Below, one piece after another: positions 25,468-33,709 of a stretch of 42,086 nucleotides of DNA. Origin of the DNA: an uncultured Saprospiraceae bacterium. GTDB lineage: Bacteria > Bacteroidota > Bacteroidia > Chitinophagales > Saprospiraceae. Every line of letters starts with the position of its first letter. The first letter of the stretch is position 1. The stretch is taken from contig CAKZSH010000116.1 in the NCBI GenBank assembly GCA_937918905.1, positions 1-42,086 of the forward strand, in the 5' to 3' direction. The notes under the pieces are model-generated. The model had not been told where the DNA came from. It made no database searches and saw only the letters and a list, made by a program, of their open reading frames with translations. The position numbers were made by a program, and so were the translations under genes.

Positions 25468-25934
25468 AACAATTACAATTTTATAAATACGCTACAATTG
25501 GATTGTTATTATTGAATTTAGGAATGTTGACTTTTTTCTTTTTGACAAAACCAAAACATCATTCCAGAAAAGATTTTAAACGAGGAGCAGTTGATATTTT
25601 AAAACTAGATGATGAACAAAGGGAAACATTTTTTAATCTTGTCAAAGGGCATCAGCAAAAAATGAAAGTATTTAGTCAACATCAAAAAGAATTATTAAGT
25701 CCTTATTTTAATAGTTTAATTGATTCGACTGAAGTCAATCAAGATGTTTTTGATAAGGTCGAGGAATTGGAACGGCAAAAGATAGAATCTATTTATCAAC
25801 ATTTTCAAGAAATTAAATCCATTTTAAGAGAAGAACAAATGCCTGGTTTTGAAGAATTTATGAACCATGTGATGAAAAGAATTTTATCCAACTCAGAAAG
25901 GAAACCGCCTCCACCTAAAGGAAGAAATAAATAA
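25464..25934 (+). CDS. Membrane-anchored CpxP/CnrX-like periplasmic sensor
   Basis: 156 residues, ATG overlapping the previous stop. Residues 8-28 form a membrane anchor, and the rest is a charged four-helix-type periplasmic domain. The stretch LKLDDEQRETFFNLVKGHQQKM resembles the LTxxQ motif region of Spy/CpxP/CnrX proteins, and GHQQKM gives an HxxxM pair as used for metal binding in CnrX. More histidines follow (QHQK, QHF, NHVM). The C-terminus is basic with a PPPPKGR tail. Probable role: sense metal or envelope stress and control the anti-sigma protein. Which metal it senses cannot be read from sequence; the MbnP/MbnH-like genes downstream make copper the first guess. Confidence 0.7.
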   Translation: MKQLQFYKYATIGLLLLNLGMLTFFFLTKPKHHSRKDFKRGAVDILKLDDEQRETFFNLVKGHQQKMKVFSQHQKELLSPYFNSLIDSTEVNQDVFDKVEELERQKIESIYQHFQEIKSILREEQMPGFEEFMNHVMKRILSNSERKPPPPKGRNK

Positions 25935-26030
25935 AGTAGGTGTTTTTACTTTTTACTTGTCTTTATTATATCAATAAGTTAATCAACCATTTTTACAAAA
26001 CATAAAAGGATTTTTATAAAAAAATTATAC

Positions 26031-28304
26031 ATGAAATATTTCCTACTCCCCTTATTTTTATTTTTTGGGACAATGATGAAAGCCCAAGAATTTTATGACC
26101 TCAATACAATTCAAACCATCGAAATTACTTTCGCCCAAAACAATTGGGATCAATTGCTCGACAATGCATACGCAAGTACGGGTGATTATATTTTAGCAGA
26201 AAGCGTTACGATCAATGGCGAAGTATTCGATAGCGTTGGTGTAAAATATAAGGGCAATAGTACCTATCAATCCAATCAAACTAAAAATCCATTTCACATT
26301 GAATTGGATACTTACAAAGATCATAAATACGAAGCTTATACGGATATAAAATTAAGCAACGTAGCGAAGGATCCTTCTTTTTTAAGAGAGGTTTTGTCTT
26401 ATCAAATTCTAAGACAATACATGGATGCACCACTTTCCAATTATGCCAATGTGTATGTCAATGGAACATTGATAGGATTGTACAGTAACTCGGAATCTAT
26501 TTCGAAAAAATTTGTCAACAGCCGATTTTACTCTAAGAAAAATACTTTTGTCAAATGTAACCCGCCGGGAGGTGCAGGGCCTGGGACTAATGATTATCCC
26601 AACTTAGTTTATCTAGGTCAAGACAGTACGAATTATTATGATTCTTATGAAATAAAGTCGGATTACGGATGGCAAGAACTCATTGACCTTTGCGATACAT
26701 TGGAAAATAATATTAATGATATTGAAAAAATACTGGATGTAGATAGAGCATTGTGGATGTTGGCATTCAATAATGTGTTTGTCAATTTGGATAGTTACTC
26801 AGGTGGATTTACTCAAAATTATTATTTGTATCGAAGTGATTATGGACAATTTTTGCCAGTAGTTTGGGATTTGAATGAATCCTTTGGACGGTTCAGTATG
26901 GCAGGTGGATTTGGAAATAATTTAAATAGTACAGTTGCAAAACAGCAGATGGATCATTTGCTTCATGATAATGATTCTGACTTTCCTTTAATTCAAAAAT
27001 TGTTGAGTGTGCCAAGGTACAAACGGATGTATATCGCACATATGAAAACAATGCTTTTGGAAAATTTCGATAATGATACTTATGCCACTACAGGACAAGA
27101 TTTGCAAAACTTAATTGATGCATCAGTTCAGGCAGATGGGAACAAGTTTTTTACCTACAATAATTTTCTTGATAACTTAAATTCAGATGTAGCAGGTGGT
27201 GGTGGCCCAGGAGGAGGAGGAACCGTAGGTATCACCAATTTGATGGATGGAAGAAATGATTATCTGTTAGGGTTATCTGATTTTACGCAAACGCAACCTA
27301 CGATTTCTAATATCGCACTCTCTACTTCTGCTCCGATTATCAATGAAATGGTAACGATTACTGCAAATATTACAAATGAAAATGCAGCAATATTAGGCTA
27401 TCGAGATGAACTAGGCGCACCATTTACAAAAGTTGAAATGTTTGATGATGGCGCACATAACGATGGTGCTGCCAATGATGGAGTTTACGGTGTAGATATT
27501 TTAGTGACGAATGCATTTATGCAATATTTTATTTATGCAGAAAATAATAATGCTGGAAAATTCTCTCCAGTTCGTGCAGAATATGAATACCATACTTTAA
27601 CTGCAACAGTTTCTAATCCCGTTGTTGGCGATTTAGTAATTAATGAATTCATGGCTTCAAATGATATAACCGTTGCGGATCAAGATGGAGAATTTGATGA
27701 CTGGATTGAAATTTATAACAATAGTTCTACAAGTATTGATTTGAGTGGATATTTTCTTTCTGATGATGCAGATGAATTAATGAAATGGGATTTCCCTGCT
27801 GGAACAACTATTGACGGAAATAGTTATTTAATTGTTTGGGCGGATGGCGATGATACGCAAGCAGGATTGCATACTGATTTTAAATTGTCGGCTGCGGCAG
27901 AATCTATCTTCTTTTTAGATGCAGGAGGAACAGTCCTTGATGAAGTAAGTTATGTCAATCAAACTACCGATATTTCCTACGGAAGATTTCCCAATGGAAC
28001 GGGTAATTTCCAAACGATGACTCCAACTTTCAATGGAGAAAATATAGGGACGACGAGTACCAATAATACATCATTGGAAGTGGTCACTTTAAAAGCTACT
28101 CCAAATCCTGCTAACGAATCTTTCTTTTTAGAAATGAATGGACAAGGAGAAAAAGAAAAGAATTTTTCTATTTATAATCTAAGTGGAATTGAAATTTATC
28201 AAAATACGATTTCAAAAAATGCTTGGGTGGATACTTCAAAATGGAGTGCAGGAATGTACATTGTTAGAGTTGAAAATTCATATTTGAAAATAGTGATTAA
28301 TTAA
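26031..28304 (+). CDS. CotH kinase family protein with LTD and T9SS tail
   Basis: 757 residues with a signal peptide (cut near MKA-QE). The CotH-like kinase fold spans about 25-380: VGVKYKGNSTYQ, DIKLSNVAKDPSFLRE and VVWDLNESFGRF, the last carrying the acidic catalytic DLNxSFG motif. A glycine-rich hinge and a beta domain (about 425-520) follow, then a lamin-tail domain (about 535-650, VINEFMASNDITVADQDGEFDDWIEIYN) and a T9SS sorting domain (about 685-757, ATPNPANESFFLEM ... GMYIVRV). CotH proteins phosphorylate serines of secreted proteins (shown for Bacillus spore coat). Here the kinase would act outside the cell. It starts the CotH-MbnP-MbnH-YHYH gene run, so a structural or mineral-related surface role is possible but unproven. 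Confidence 0.88.
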   Translation: MKYFLLPLFLFFGTMMKAQEFYDLNTIQTIEITFAQNNWDQLLDNAYASTGDYILAESVTINGEVFDSVGVKYKGNSTYQSNQTKNPFHIELDTYKDHKYEAYTDIKLSNVAKDPSFLREVLSYQILRQYMDAPLSNYANVYVNGTLIGLYSNSESISKKFVNSRFYSKKNTFVKCNPPGGAGPGTNDYPNLVYLGQDSTNYYDSYEIKSDYGWQELIDLCDTLENNINDIEKILDVDRALWMLAFNNVFVNLDSYSGGFTQNYYLYRSDYGQFLPVVWDLNESFGRFSMAGGFGNNLNSTVAKQQMDHLLHDNDSDFPLIQKLLSVPRYKRMYIAHMKTMLLENFDNDTYATTGQDLQNLIDASVQADGNKFFTYNNFLDNLNSDVAGGGGPGGGGTVGITNLMDGRNDYLLGLSDFTQTQPTISNIALSTSAPIINEMVTITANITNENAAILGYRDELGAPFTKVEMFDDGAHNDGAANDGVYGVDILVTNAFMQYFIYAENNNAGKFSPVRAEYEYHTLTATVSNPVVGDLVINEFMASNDITVADQDGEFDDWIEIYNNSSTSIDLSGYFLSDDADELMKWDFPAGTTIDGNSYLIVWADGDDTQAGLHTDFKLSAAAESIFFLDAGGTVLDEVSYVNQTTDISYGRFPNGTGNFQTMTPTFNGENIGTTSTNNTSLEVVTLKATPNPANESFFLEMNGQGEKEKNFSIYNLSGIEIYQNTISKNAWVDTSKWSAGMYIVRVENSYLKIVIN

Positions 28305-28311
28305 TTTTCAA

Positions 28312-28410
28312 GTTGTTGGTTATTGGGGTATTAAGTTATTTCGAATAACGTTATTTTTCTAAGGTTTTTGACCAATAACTTAATAACCCAATAGCCCAAT
28401 AACCAATAAC
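28312..28410. repeat. Inverted repeat with TTCGAATAACGTTAT core
   Basis: Arms about 28312-28340 and 28374-28410 pair; the right arm has one additional CCAATAG-type unit. The apex carries TTCGAATAACGTTATTTTTC. It lies between the CotH and MbnP-like genes. Confidence 0.8.
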
Positions 28411-28464
28411 AATTTTGACAAACCATATAAATTAATCTAGAGCCGAATACGAACATTTGAAAGA

Positions 28465-29157
28465 ATGAAATACAACATAATTTTAGTGATTATGTTTTTG
28501 TCTTTTTCAGTTTTTGGACAAATGGAAGGAAGGAATATTTCTTTTTTTCCTACGGTCAATAATCAACTAATTGAAATTGATAAAAACTATTTTTCAGACG
28601 TTGTTACGGATAGCATCAATTTTGAGACTATCCGATTTTACGTTTCTGATGTCCAGTTTTGTTATGATGAAAATGTAGTTTTTTCATTAGAAAAGAAACA
28701 TCACCTTGTTGATTTGGAATTGCCTGAGTCTATGAAAATAGATTTTGAGATGGAACAAGATTTAAAATTTAATAAAATAAAATTCAATCTCGGCGTGGAT
28801 AGTTTGACAAATGTAGGAGGAGCGATGAGGGGTGATTTAGACCCTTCAAATGGAATGTATTGGACTTGGCAAAGTGGATATATAAATTTTAAATTGGAAG
28901 GGGTAACCGCATCTTGTCCTGCACGACATCATTTTTTTCAATTTCATTTAGGTGGATTTCAGTCACCATTTAATTCCTTGCAAATTATTGAATTGCCGAT
29001 AACAAATCTTGATTCAAAAGATATAAAAATCAATATAGCGATAGATGGTTTTTTTAAAAAAATAAAGATCAAAGAAACTTACGAAGTGATGAGTCCGAGT
29101 CAACAAACAGTTGAATTGGCTCAATTCATGGCTTCTATTTTTTCTATTTCAAAATGA
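28465..29157 (+). CDS. MbnP-like periplasmic protein
   Basis: 230 residues with a signal peptide (cut near VFG-QM). The core matches the MbnP family: FNLGVDSLTNVGGAMRGDLDP, then GMYWTWQSGYINFKLEG and FFQFHLGGF. In methanotroph MbnP a tryptophan of this region is converted to kynurenine by the partner di-haem enzyme MbnH, and the protein binds copper. Here the YWTWQ tryptophans and the RHH and FHLGG histidines are present. The stop overlaps the start of the next gene (ATGA), which encodes an MbnH/MauG-like di-haem protein, just the known partnership. Family and pairing are clear; copper binding in this organism is inferred. Confidence 0.85.
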   Translation: MKYNIILVIMFLSFSVFGQMEGRNISFFPTVNNQLIEIDKNYFSDVVTDSINFETIRFYVSDVQFCYDENVVFSLEKKHHLVDLELPESMKIDFEMEQDLKFNKIKFNLGVDSLTNVGGAMRGDLDPSNGMYWTWQSGYINFKLEGVTASCPARHHFFQFHLGGFQSPFNSLQIIELPITNLDSKDIKINIAIDGFFKKIKIKETYEVMSPSQQTVELAQFMASIFSISK

Positions 29158-30209
29158 AATTAAAAACCTATTTTCTTTTCTTTTTAGTATTTGGATCAGT
29201 TGCTTTTTGTACTGATTATTTGGAATTGGAATACCCTGACCATTTTCCAAAACCTACCTACGATTTTTCCAAAAACGAATTTTCAAAAAGTAAAATAGAA
29301 TTAGGACGAGCTTTATTTTACGATCCTATTTTATCAAAAGACAATATGATTTCATGTGCTTCTTGTCATTCGCCTTACAATGCGTTCGCACATACCGATC
29401 ATGATTTGAGCCATGGTATCAATGATGAGATTGGAACTCGAAATGCACCAGCACTTTTTAACTTGGCTTGGCAAAAATCATTTATGTGGGATGGTGCAAT
29501 TAACCATTTGGATATGCAGGCGTTGGCTCCAATTAGTCATCCGAAGGAAATGGGGGAGACGTTAAAAAGTGTAATTTCTAAATTGCAAAACAAGAAAATT
29601 TATCCACCTCTTTTTCAAAAAGCCTTTCAAGATAGTGTGATTACGGGAGAACATATTTTAAAAGCATTATCACAATTTCAATTGACTTTGGTTTCTGCTA
29701 ATTCAAAATACGACCAAGTAAAAAAAGGAATCGCTGAATTTTCCGCACAAGAAAAAAACGGTTATGAATTATTTCAGCAGCATTGCAATAGTTGTCATTC
29801 AGAACCACTTTTTTATAACCTGTCTGCCGACAGGAAGGACAATGAATTTGCAAATAATGGATTGCCGATTGATACAACGTTAAATGATTATGGGAAATGG
29901 ATGATAACCAAACAAAGCGCAGATAGTTTAAAATTTAAAATTCCAACCCTTCGAAATTTAAGCTATACTTATCCATACATGCACGATGGTCGTTTTAGAA
30001 AATTGAAAAACGTTTTGAACCACTACACAGAAGGTATTTCCAAAAGTCAAAATAAGAATGCGGATTTAAAAGCTAACATCCAACTGACGTCTAATGAAAA
30101 AGTTGATTTAATTGCTTTTTTATTAACTCTAAATGATAAAGAATTTGTTTTTAATAAAAAGCATCAATATCCAAAAGAAATTTTAAATCAAAAAAATACT
30201 TCTAACTAA
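29154..30209 (+). CDS. MbnH/MauG-like di-haem cytochrome c peroxidase
   Basis: 351 residues, start overlapping the MbnP-like stop. A signal sequence is followed by SVAFC-T, which may be a lipoprotein site. Two haem c sites are seen: CASCHSPYNAF and CNSCHSEPLF. The family motif GTRNAPALFNLAWQKSFMWDG and the PTLRNLSYTYPYMHDGRFR region follow. The length is usual for the bacterial cytochrome c peroxidase/MauG family. In this family some members reduce peroxide and others (MauG, MbnH) oxidise residues of a partner protein. The coupling with the MbnP-like gene favours modification of that protein. A small palindrome (CCTGTC-TGCC-GACAGG, 29821-29836) lies in frame shortly after the second haem site (NLSADRKDN). 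Confidence 0.88.
   Translation: MKLKTYFLFFLVFGSVAFCTDYLELEYPDHFPKPTYDFSKNEFSKSKIELGRALFYDPILSKDNMISCASCHSPYNAFAHTDHDLSHGINDEIGTRNAPALFNLAWQKSFMWDGAINHLDMQALAPISHPKEMGETLKSVISKLQNKKIYPPLFQKAFQDSVITGEHILKALSQFQLTLVSANSKYDQVKKGIAEFSAQEKNGYELFQQHCNSCHSEPLFYNLSADRKDNEFANNGLPIDTTLNDYGKWMITKQSADSLKFKIPTLRNLSYTYPYMHDGRFRKLKNVLNHYTEGISKSQNKNADLKANIQLTSNEKVDLIAFLLTLNDKEFVFNKKHQYPKEILNQKNTSN
29821..29836. repeat. Mini-palindrome in frame in the di-haem gene
   Basis: CCTGTC-TGCC-GACAGG, followed by AAGG, is a GC-rich 16-base palindrome. Related sequences occur in intergenic DNA at 269-285 and 36441-36465 (CCTGC...GCAGG). It encodes NLSADR in a loop after the second CxxCH. Confidence 0.6.
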
Positions 30210-30223
30210 AAAAAATATTTAAA

Positions 30224-31600
30224 ATGAAAAAAACTGTACTCCTATTTTCCTTTTGTATGGCGATAATAATTTGCCAAGCACAAGGTCCAGCTATTACTTC
30301 ATGGTTACAAAATACAACAGAGACAGGAAGTTACTATATGGAAGGTAACGGAACGGCAATAGATAATGGCATACTTTACAATTGTCAAAAGGTAGAATAT
30401 TCTACTGATTTTGTTTATGTAACAACAAAGGGAATTCCTGCATATCCAACGGGGCCATTCTTAGATGGAAATCCTTCACAAGCATCTGATCAAGATGCGA
30501 TATATAAAATACCACTTGCTCCAGTTGAAAATACAGGTAACCCAATTTCAACTAACCCTGGCAATATTGGAGTTTTTATAAATGGTGTTTCTCTATTTGA
30601 TTATAGAGATGGAGTAGCATGGAATCCTAATACAGGAACGCTTTGTGGTGGACCAGGTAATTCTCCTTGCCCAGGAGGGATGGGCGCTCAAAATGATTGG
30701 AATCGAGATGCCATTCCAGCAGAGATGGCTGGCTTTGATTGTTCGAAGGCGCACCCTGCAATGGGCAATTATCATCACCATCAAAATCCATCTGCATTTA
30801 AGTTGGACTTAAATGTGGTTTCAGATATTTGTAATATTTATGATGCGGATGGTTTGTATGCGATTGATGCAACGCAACATTCTCCTTTGATTGGATTTGC
30901 TTATGATGGCTTTCCAATTTATGGAGCCTATGGTTATCAAAATGCCGATGGGACGGGTGGAATCGTTCGTATCAAATCAAGTTACCAATTGAAAAATATT
31001 ACGACTCGATCAAATGGTCCAGATGTAGATTTAGTAGTAACTGCTGGAGGTCCTAATGGTGGACAACAAACACTCTTCTTAGGATATTTTCGAGAAGATT
31101 ATGAATATGTTGCTCAAACAGGAGAGGATTTTTTAGATGAACACAACGGACGTTTTTGTGTGACCCCTGAATATCCAAATGGAACTTATGCTTACTTTGC
31201 AACAGTAGATGAAAATTGGAATTCTGCTTATCCATATGTAGTAGGGCCTACTTTTTATGGAGAAGCTTCCAATCGAAAAGTAAGTAATATTAATGAAGCA
31301 ACAACGGTTTACGATGGTACAACTGTCCTTTCGGAAATTCAATTTGAGCAATTGAATATTACTGTTTTCCCAAATCCTTCAGCGGATTTGATTGCGATTC
31401 AAATTAATGATTTAGCAGATGATAATTTTCTAGTGGAGTTGTTTGACATCAATGGTAAAGTAGTAAAAAGTGCTCAAATTAATAAAGGAAGTACGATTAC
31501 CTATTTTGATACAGAGACATTGTATGCAGGAACTTATATTGTGAAAATTTCGAGTAGCGAAAAATATACTACATCAAAAAAGGTCGTTATTACAAAATAA
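30224..31600 (+). CDS. YHYH domain protein with T9SS tail
   Basis: 458 residues with a signal peptide (cut near CQA-QG). The central part (about 100-355) fits the YHYH domain family: FINGVSLFDYRDG, the histidine-rich NYHHHQNP, LIGFAYDGFPIYGAYGY and LDEHNGRFCVTPEYPNGTYAYF. The C-terminus (about 375-458) is a T9SS sorting domain (VFPNPSADLIAIQI ... AGTYIVKISS). YHYH proteins are secreted, have no proven activity, and often lie beside CotH, MbnP-like and di-haem genes. The His/Asp clusters suggest metal binding. It follows the di-haem gene by 14 bases and ends the operon, with a terminator at 31623. Confidence 0.85.
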   Translation: MKKTVLLFSFCMAIIICQAQGPAITSWLQNTTETGSYYMEGNGTAIDNGILYNCQKVEYSTDFVYVTTKGIPAYPTGPFLDGNPSQASDQDAIYKIPLAPVENTGNPISTNPGNIGVFINGVSLFDYRDGVAWNPNTGTLCGGPGNSPCPGGMGAQNDWNRDAIPAEMAGFDCSKAHPAMGNYHHHQNPSAFKLDLNVVSDICNIYDADGLYAIDATQHSPLIGFAYDGFPIYGAYGYQNADGTGGIVRIKSSYQLKNITTRSNGPDVDLVVTAGGPNGGQQTLFLGYFREDYEYVAQTGEDFLDEHNGRFCVTPEYPNGTYAYFATVDENWNSAYPYVVGPTFYGEASNRKVSNINEATTVYDGTTVLSEIQFEQLNITVFPNPSADLIAIQINDLADDNFLVELFDINGKVVKSAQINKGSTITYFDTETLYAGTYIVKISSSEKYTTSKKVVITK

Positions 31601-31622
31601 TTCATTTTAGATTTTTACCATA

Positions 31623-31663
31623 AAAAGCCTTTGCTATTCATCAATAATAGCAAAGGCTTTTTT
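31623..31663 (+). terminator. Terminator after the YHYH gene
   Basis: A 16-bp stem (31623-31638 with 31646-31661, AAAAGCCTTTGCTATT and its complement) followed by T. It is the strongest terminator in the window and closes the CotH-YHYH gene run. Confidence 0.9.
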
Positions 31664-32049
31664 CATTTGACTTGGTTTGAACTTCTAAAAAGCAACTTTT
31701 TTAAGAATAAAACCTTCGATTAAGATTAAACTTTGTTGCCAAAATGTCAAAACAAATATAGAGGTATAATAGATTTGTATTAACTTGCGTTAGATTTGAA
31801 GCAGCTTTTTACTACCAAATTTCGATTTGTATATAAGAAGTTATGCTATTCATTACTTATCCTTTCTTTAATCCATATTACTTTTACACATTATTTTTCC
31901 ATTCCTTAACCTACATTAATCTGTAATGGCTTAAATAAAAAATTAAGCCTCTTGTATTACGTTTTAAGTCCATAATTTTTTTAATTTTTGTAAAAGAAAT
32001 AAAACTCAAAGCATACAAATTTCCTTTTCACAGGATTAAACTTTTTTTT
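31664..32049 (+). promoter_or_regulatory. AT-rich upstream region with two TAGATTTG boxes
   Basis: The gap between the YHYH terminator and the lipoprotein gene holds two exact TAGATTTG copies (31770-31777 and 31791-31798), both fitting TAnnTTTG. Neither has a well-placed TTG upstream. The leader would exceed 250 bases. No ORF, repeat or RNA gene is seen. Confidence 0.3.
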
Positions 32050-33573
32050 ATGAAAAATTACATCTACCTGTTTTTCTTTTTATGCCTTACCCTATTGGCA
32101 TCCAGTTGTAGCAATTTTGATGAATTTGAGGAGTCTCTAGAAACGAAGAGAGAATTGGCTGTACCACTTTTTCATACTACAACTACTTTAGTTGATTTAT
32201 TAGATGGATTCAGCGATGAAACTTTTGTGACCCTAGGCCCTGATGATTTAATAACATTAAATTATAAAGGTGATGTCACGAGGCGAAATGCCGAAGAACT
32301 TTTTGATTTTATTAATTTCATTTTTGTTCCATTGGAAGGTGCGGTTTCAAGTTTTCCTTTTGATTTGCCTGGTACATTGGATGTTACTTTAATGAGAATT
32401 AAAGCTGGAAATATTGGACTTCAATTCAAAAATAACTTTGATGAAGAGGTGGACGTAACGGTTACGATTCCTCAACTCACAAAGAATGGAGTGATGTATT
32501 CAAGAAACAAACTGATGGGATCGTCAAGTTCTGGAAATAATGAATGGATCGATCTTTCAGGATTAACTGGATATGATTTGGGTGGAGGAGATGATAGTCT
32601 TAAAATATTCTATACCGCAATTCGACAAAGTGATATGCAGCAGGTGTTGTTTGATGAAACGCCTACTTTAGGAATTACAGGTTTGGAGTTTTCATACATC
32701 GAAGGATTTTGGGGAACAGAACCTTTGGACTTAGCAAGAGATACGATTGAGATTGAGTTTTTTGAAAATTGGGTTCAAGGAGATGTATATTTTGAAGACC
32801 CTTCGATTGAAATTGCAGTAGATAATAGTTTCGGTTTTCCAGTTAGATCACAAGTGAATTTACTAGATATTTTAAATGTAGATCAAGATGTAATTAGCCT
32901 TGAAAGTCAATACATAACTGATGGGATTGATTTTGCATATCCTGCACTCAATGAATTAGGAGAGGTGAAAACAACTGTTTTTGATTTTACAAAAGACAAT
33001 TCCAATGTAGTAGATGTATTGAGTTCTGGACCAGTTTGGGTGGATTATGATGTGGATGCGATTTCTAACCCTGATGGGATTCAAGAAATTGGTTTTATGT
33101 TAGATACCAGTTTTTTCAAAGTTCAGGTATCTGTTGAATTACCATTTAGAGGTCGAGTCAATAATTTTAAAGCTAGAGATGTTTTTAATGTGAACTTTGA
33201 TTCTTATGATGATGTGGAATACATCGAGTTTAAAATGGTTGTCGATAATCAAATTCCATTAGGAATAGATGTGCAAATGTATTTTGCGGATGCCAATGAA
33301 ATTATTATTGATTCTCTCTACACGGGATCAACCAATATTTTATCACCTGCACCTGTAAATCAAAGTGGAGATGTAACTGGGACTGAAACAGAGACGGTTA
33401 CCTTTGCAACAATTGATGCTGCAAAATTTAATAGAATTAAAGATGCGAAAAAATTAATTGTTGAAGGTTCATTTTTCACGACCGCCGCAAGTACTAATAA
33501 TCCTTCTATTGTCAATTTGAAAGCAGATCAAGAGGTGAATATTCGAATGGGGATGAAAGTAGGCACAAAGTAG
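32050..33573 (+). CDS. Hypothetical lipoprotein
   Basis: 507 residues, ATG start. A lipoprotein signal (LLASSC, Cys20) is followed at once by acidic residues (SNFDEFEESLE), which in Bacteroidota can favour export to the cell surface. The remainder is beta-rich with no catalytic motif I recognise. The family is unknown. It precedes a DUF5723 outer membrane barrel on the same strand, and such lipoprotein-barrel pairs are common in this phylum, so they may work together in the envelope. A 43-bp perfect palindrome lies between the two. Confidence 0.75.
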   Translation: MKNYIYLFFFLCLTLLASSCSNFDEFEESLETKRELAVPLFHTTTTLVDLLDGFSDETFVTLGPDDLITLNYKGDVTRRNAEELFDFINFIFVPLEGAVSSFPFDLPGTLDVTLMRIKAGNIGLQFKNNFDEEVDVTVTIPQLTKNGVMYSRNKLMGSSSSGNNEWIDLSGLTGYDLGGGDDSLKIFYTAIRQSDMQQVLFDETPTLGITGLEFSYIEGFWGTEPLDLARDTIEIEFFENWVQGDVYFEDPSIEIAVDNSFGFPVRSQVNLLDILNVDQDVISLESQYITDGIDFAYPALNELGEVKTTVFDFTKDNSNVVDVLSSGPVWVDYDVDAISNPDGIQEIGFMLDTSFFKVQVSVELPFRGRVNNFKARDVFNVNFDSYDDVEYIEFKMVVDNQIPLGIDVQMYFADANEIIIDSLYTGSTNILSPAPVNQSGDVTGTETETVTFATIDAAKFNRIKDAKKLIVEGSFFTTAASTNNPSIVNLKADQEVNIRMGMKVGTK

Positions 33574-33574
33574 T

Positions 33575-33678
33575 TTTTATTTTTAGCCGCAGATTTACGC
33601 TGATTTTTTATGATTTTCGAAAAACGCGTTATAGAAAAATCATAAAAAATCAGCGTAAATCTGCGGCTAAAAATAAAA
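33575..33678. repeat. Perfect 43-bp inverted repeat with CGAAAAACGCGTT apex
   Basis: Arms 33575-33617 and 33636-33678 are perfect reverse complements over 43 bases. The 18-base apex is CGAAAAACGCGTTATAGA, nearly the same as the sequence at 40514-40531. The arms start one base after the lipoprotein stop and end 31 bases before the barrel gene. Confidence 0.95.
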
Positions 33679-33709
33679 TCAAAAAATCATCATTCAAAAA
33701 AAAGTAATA

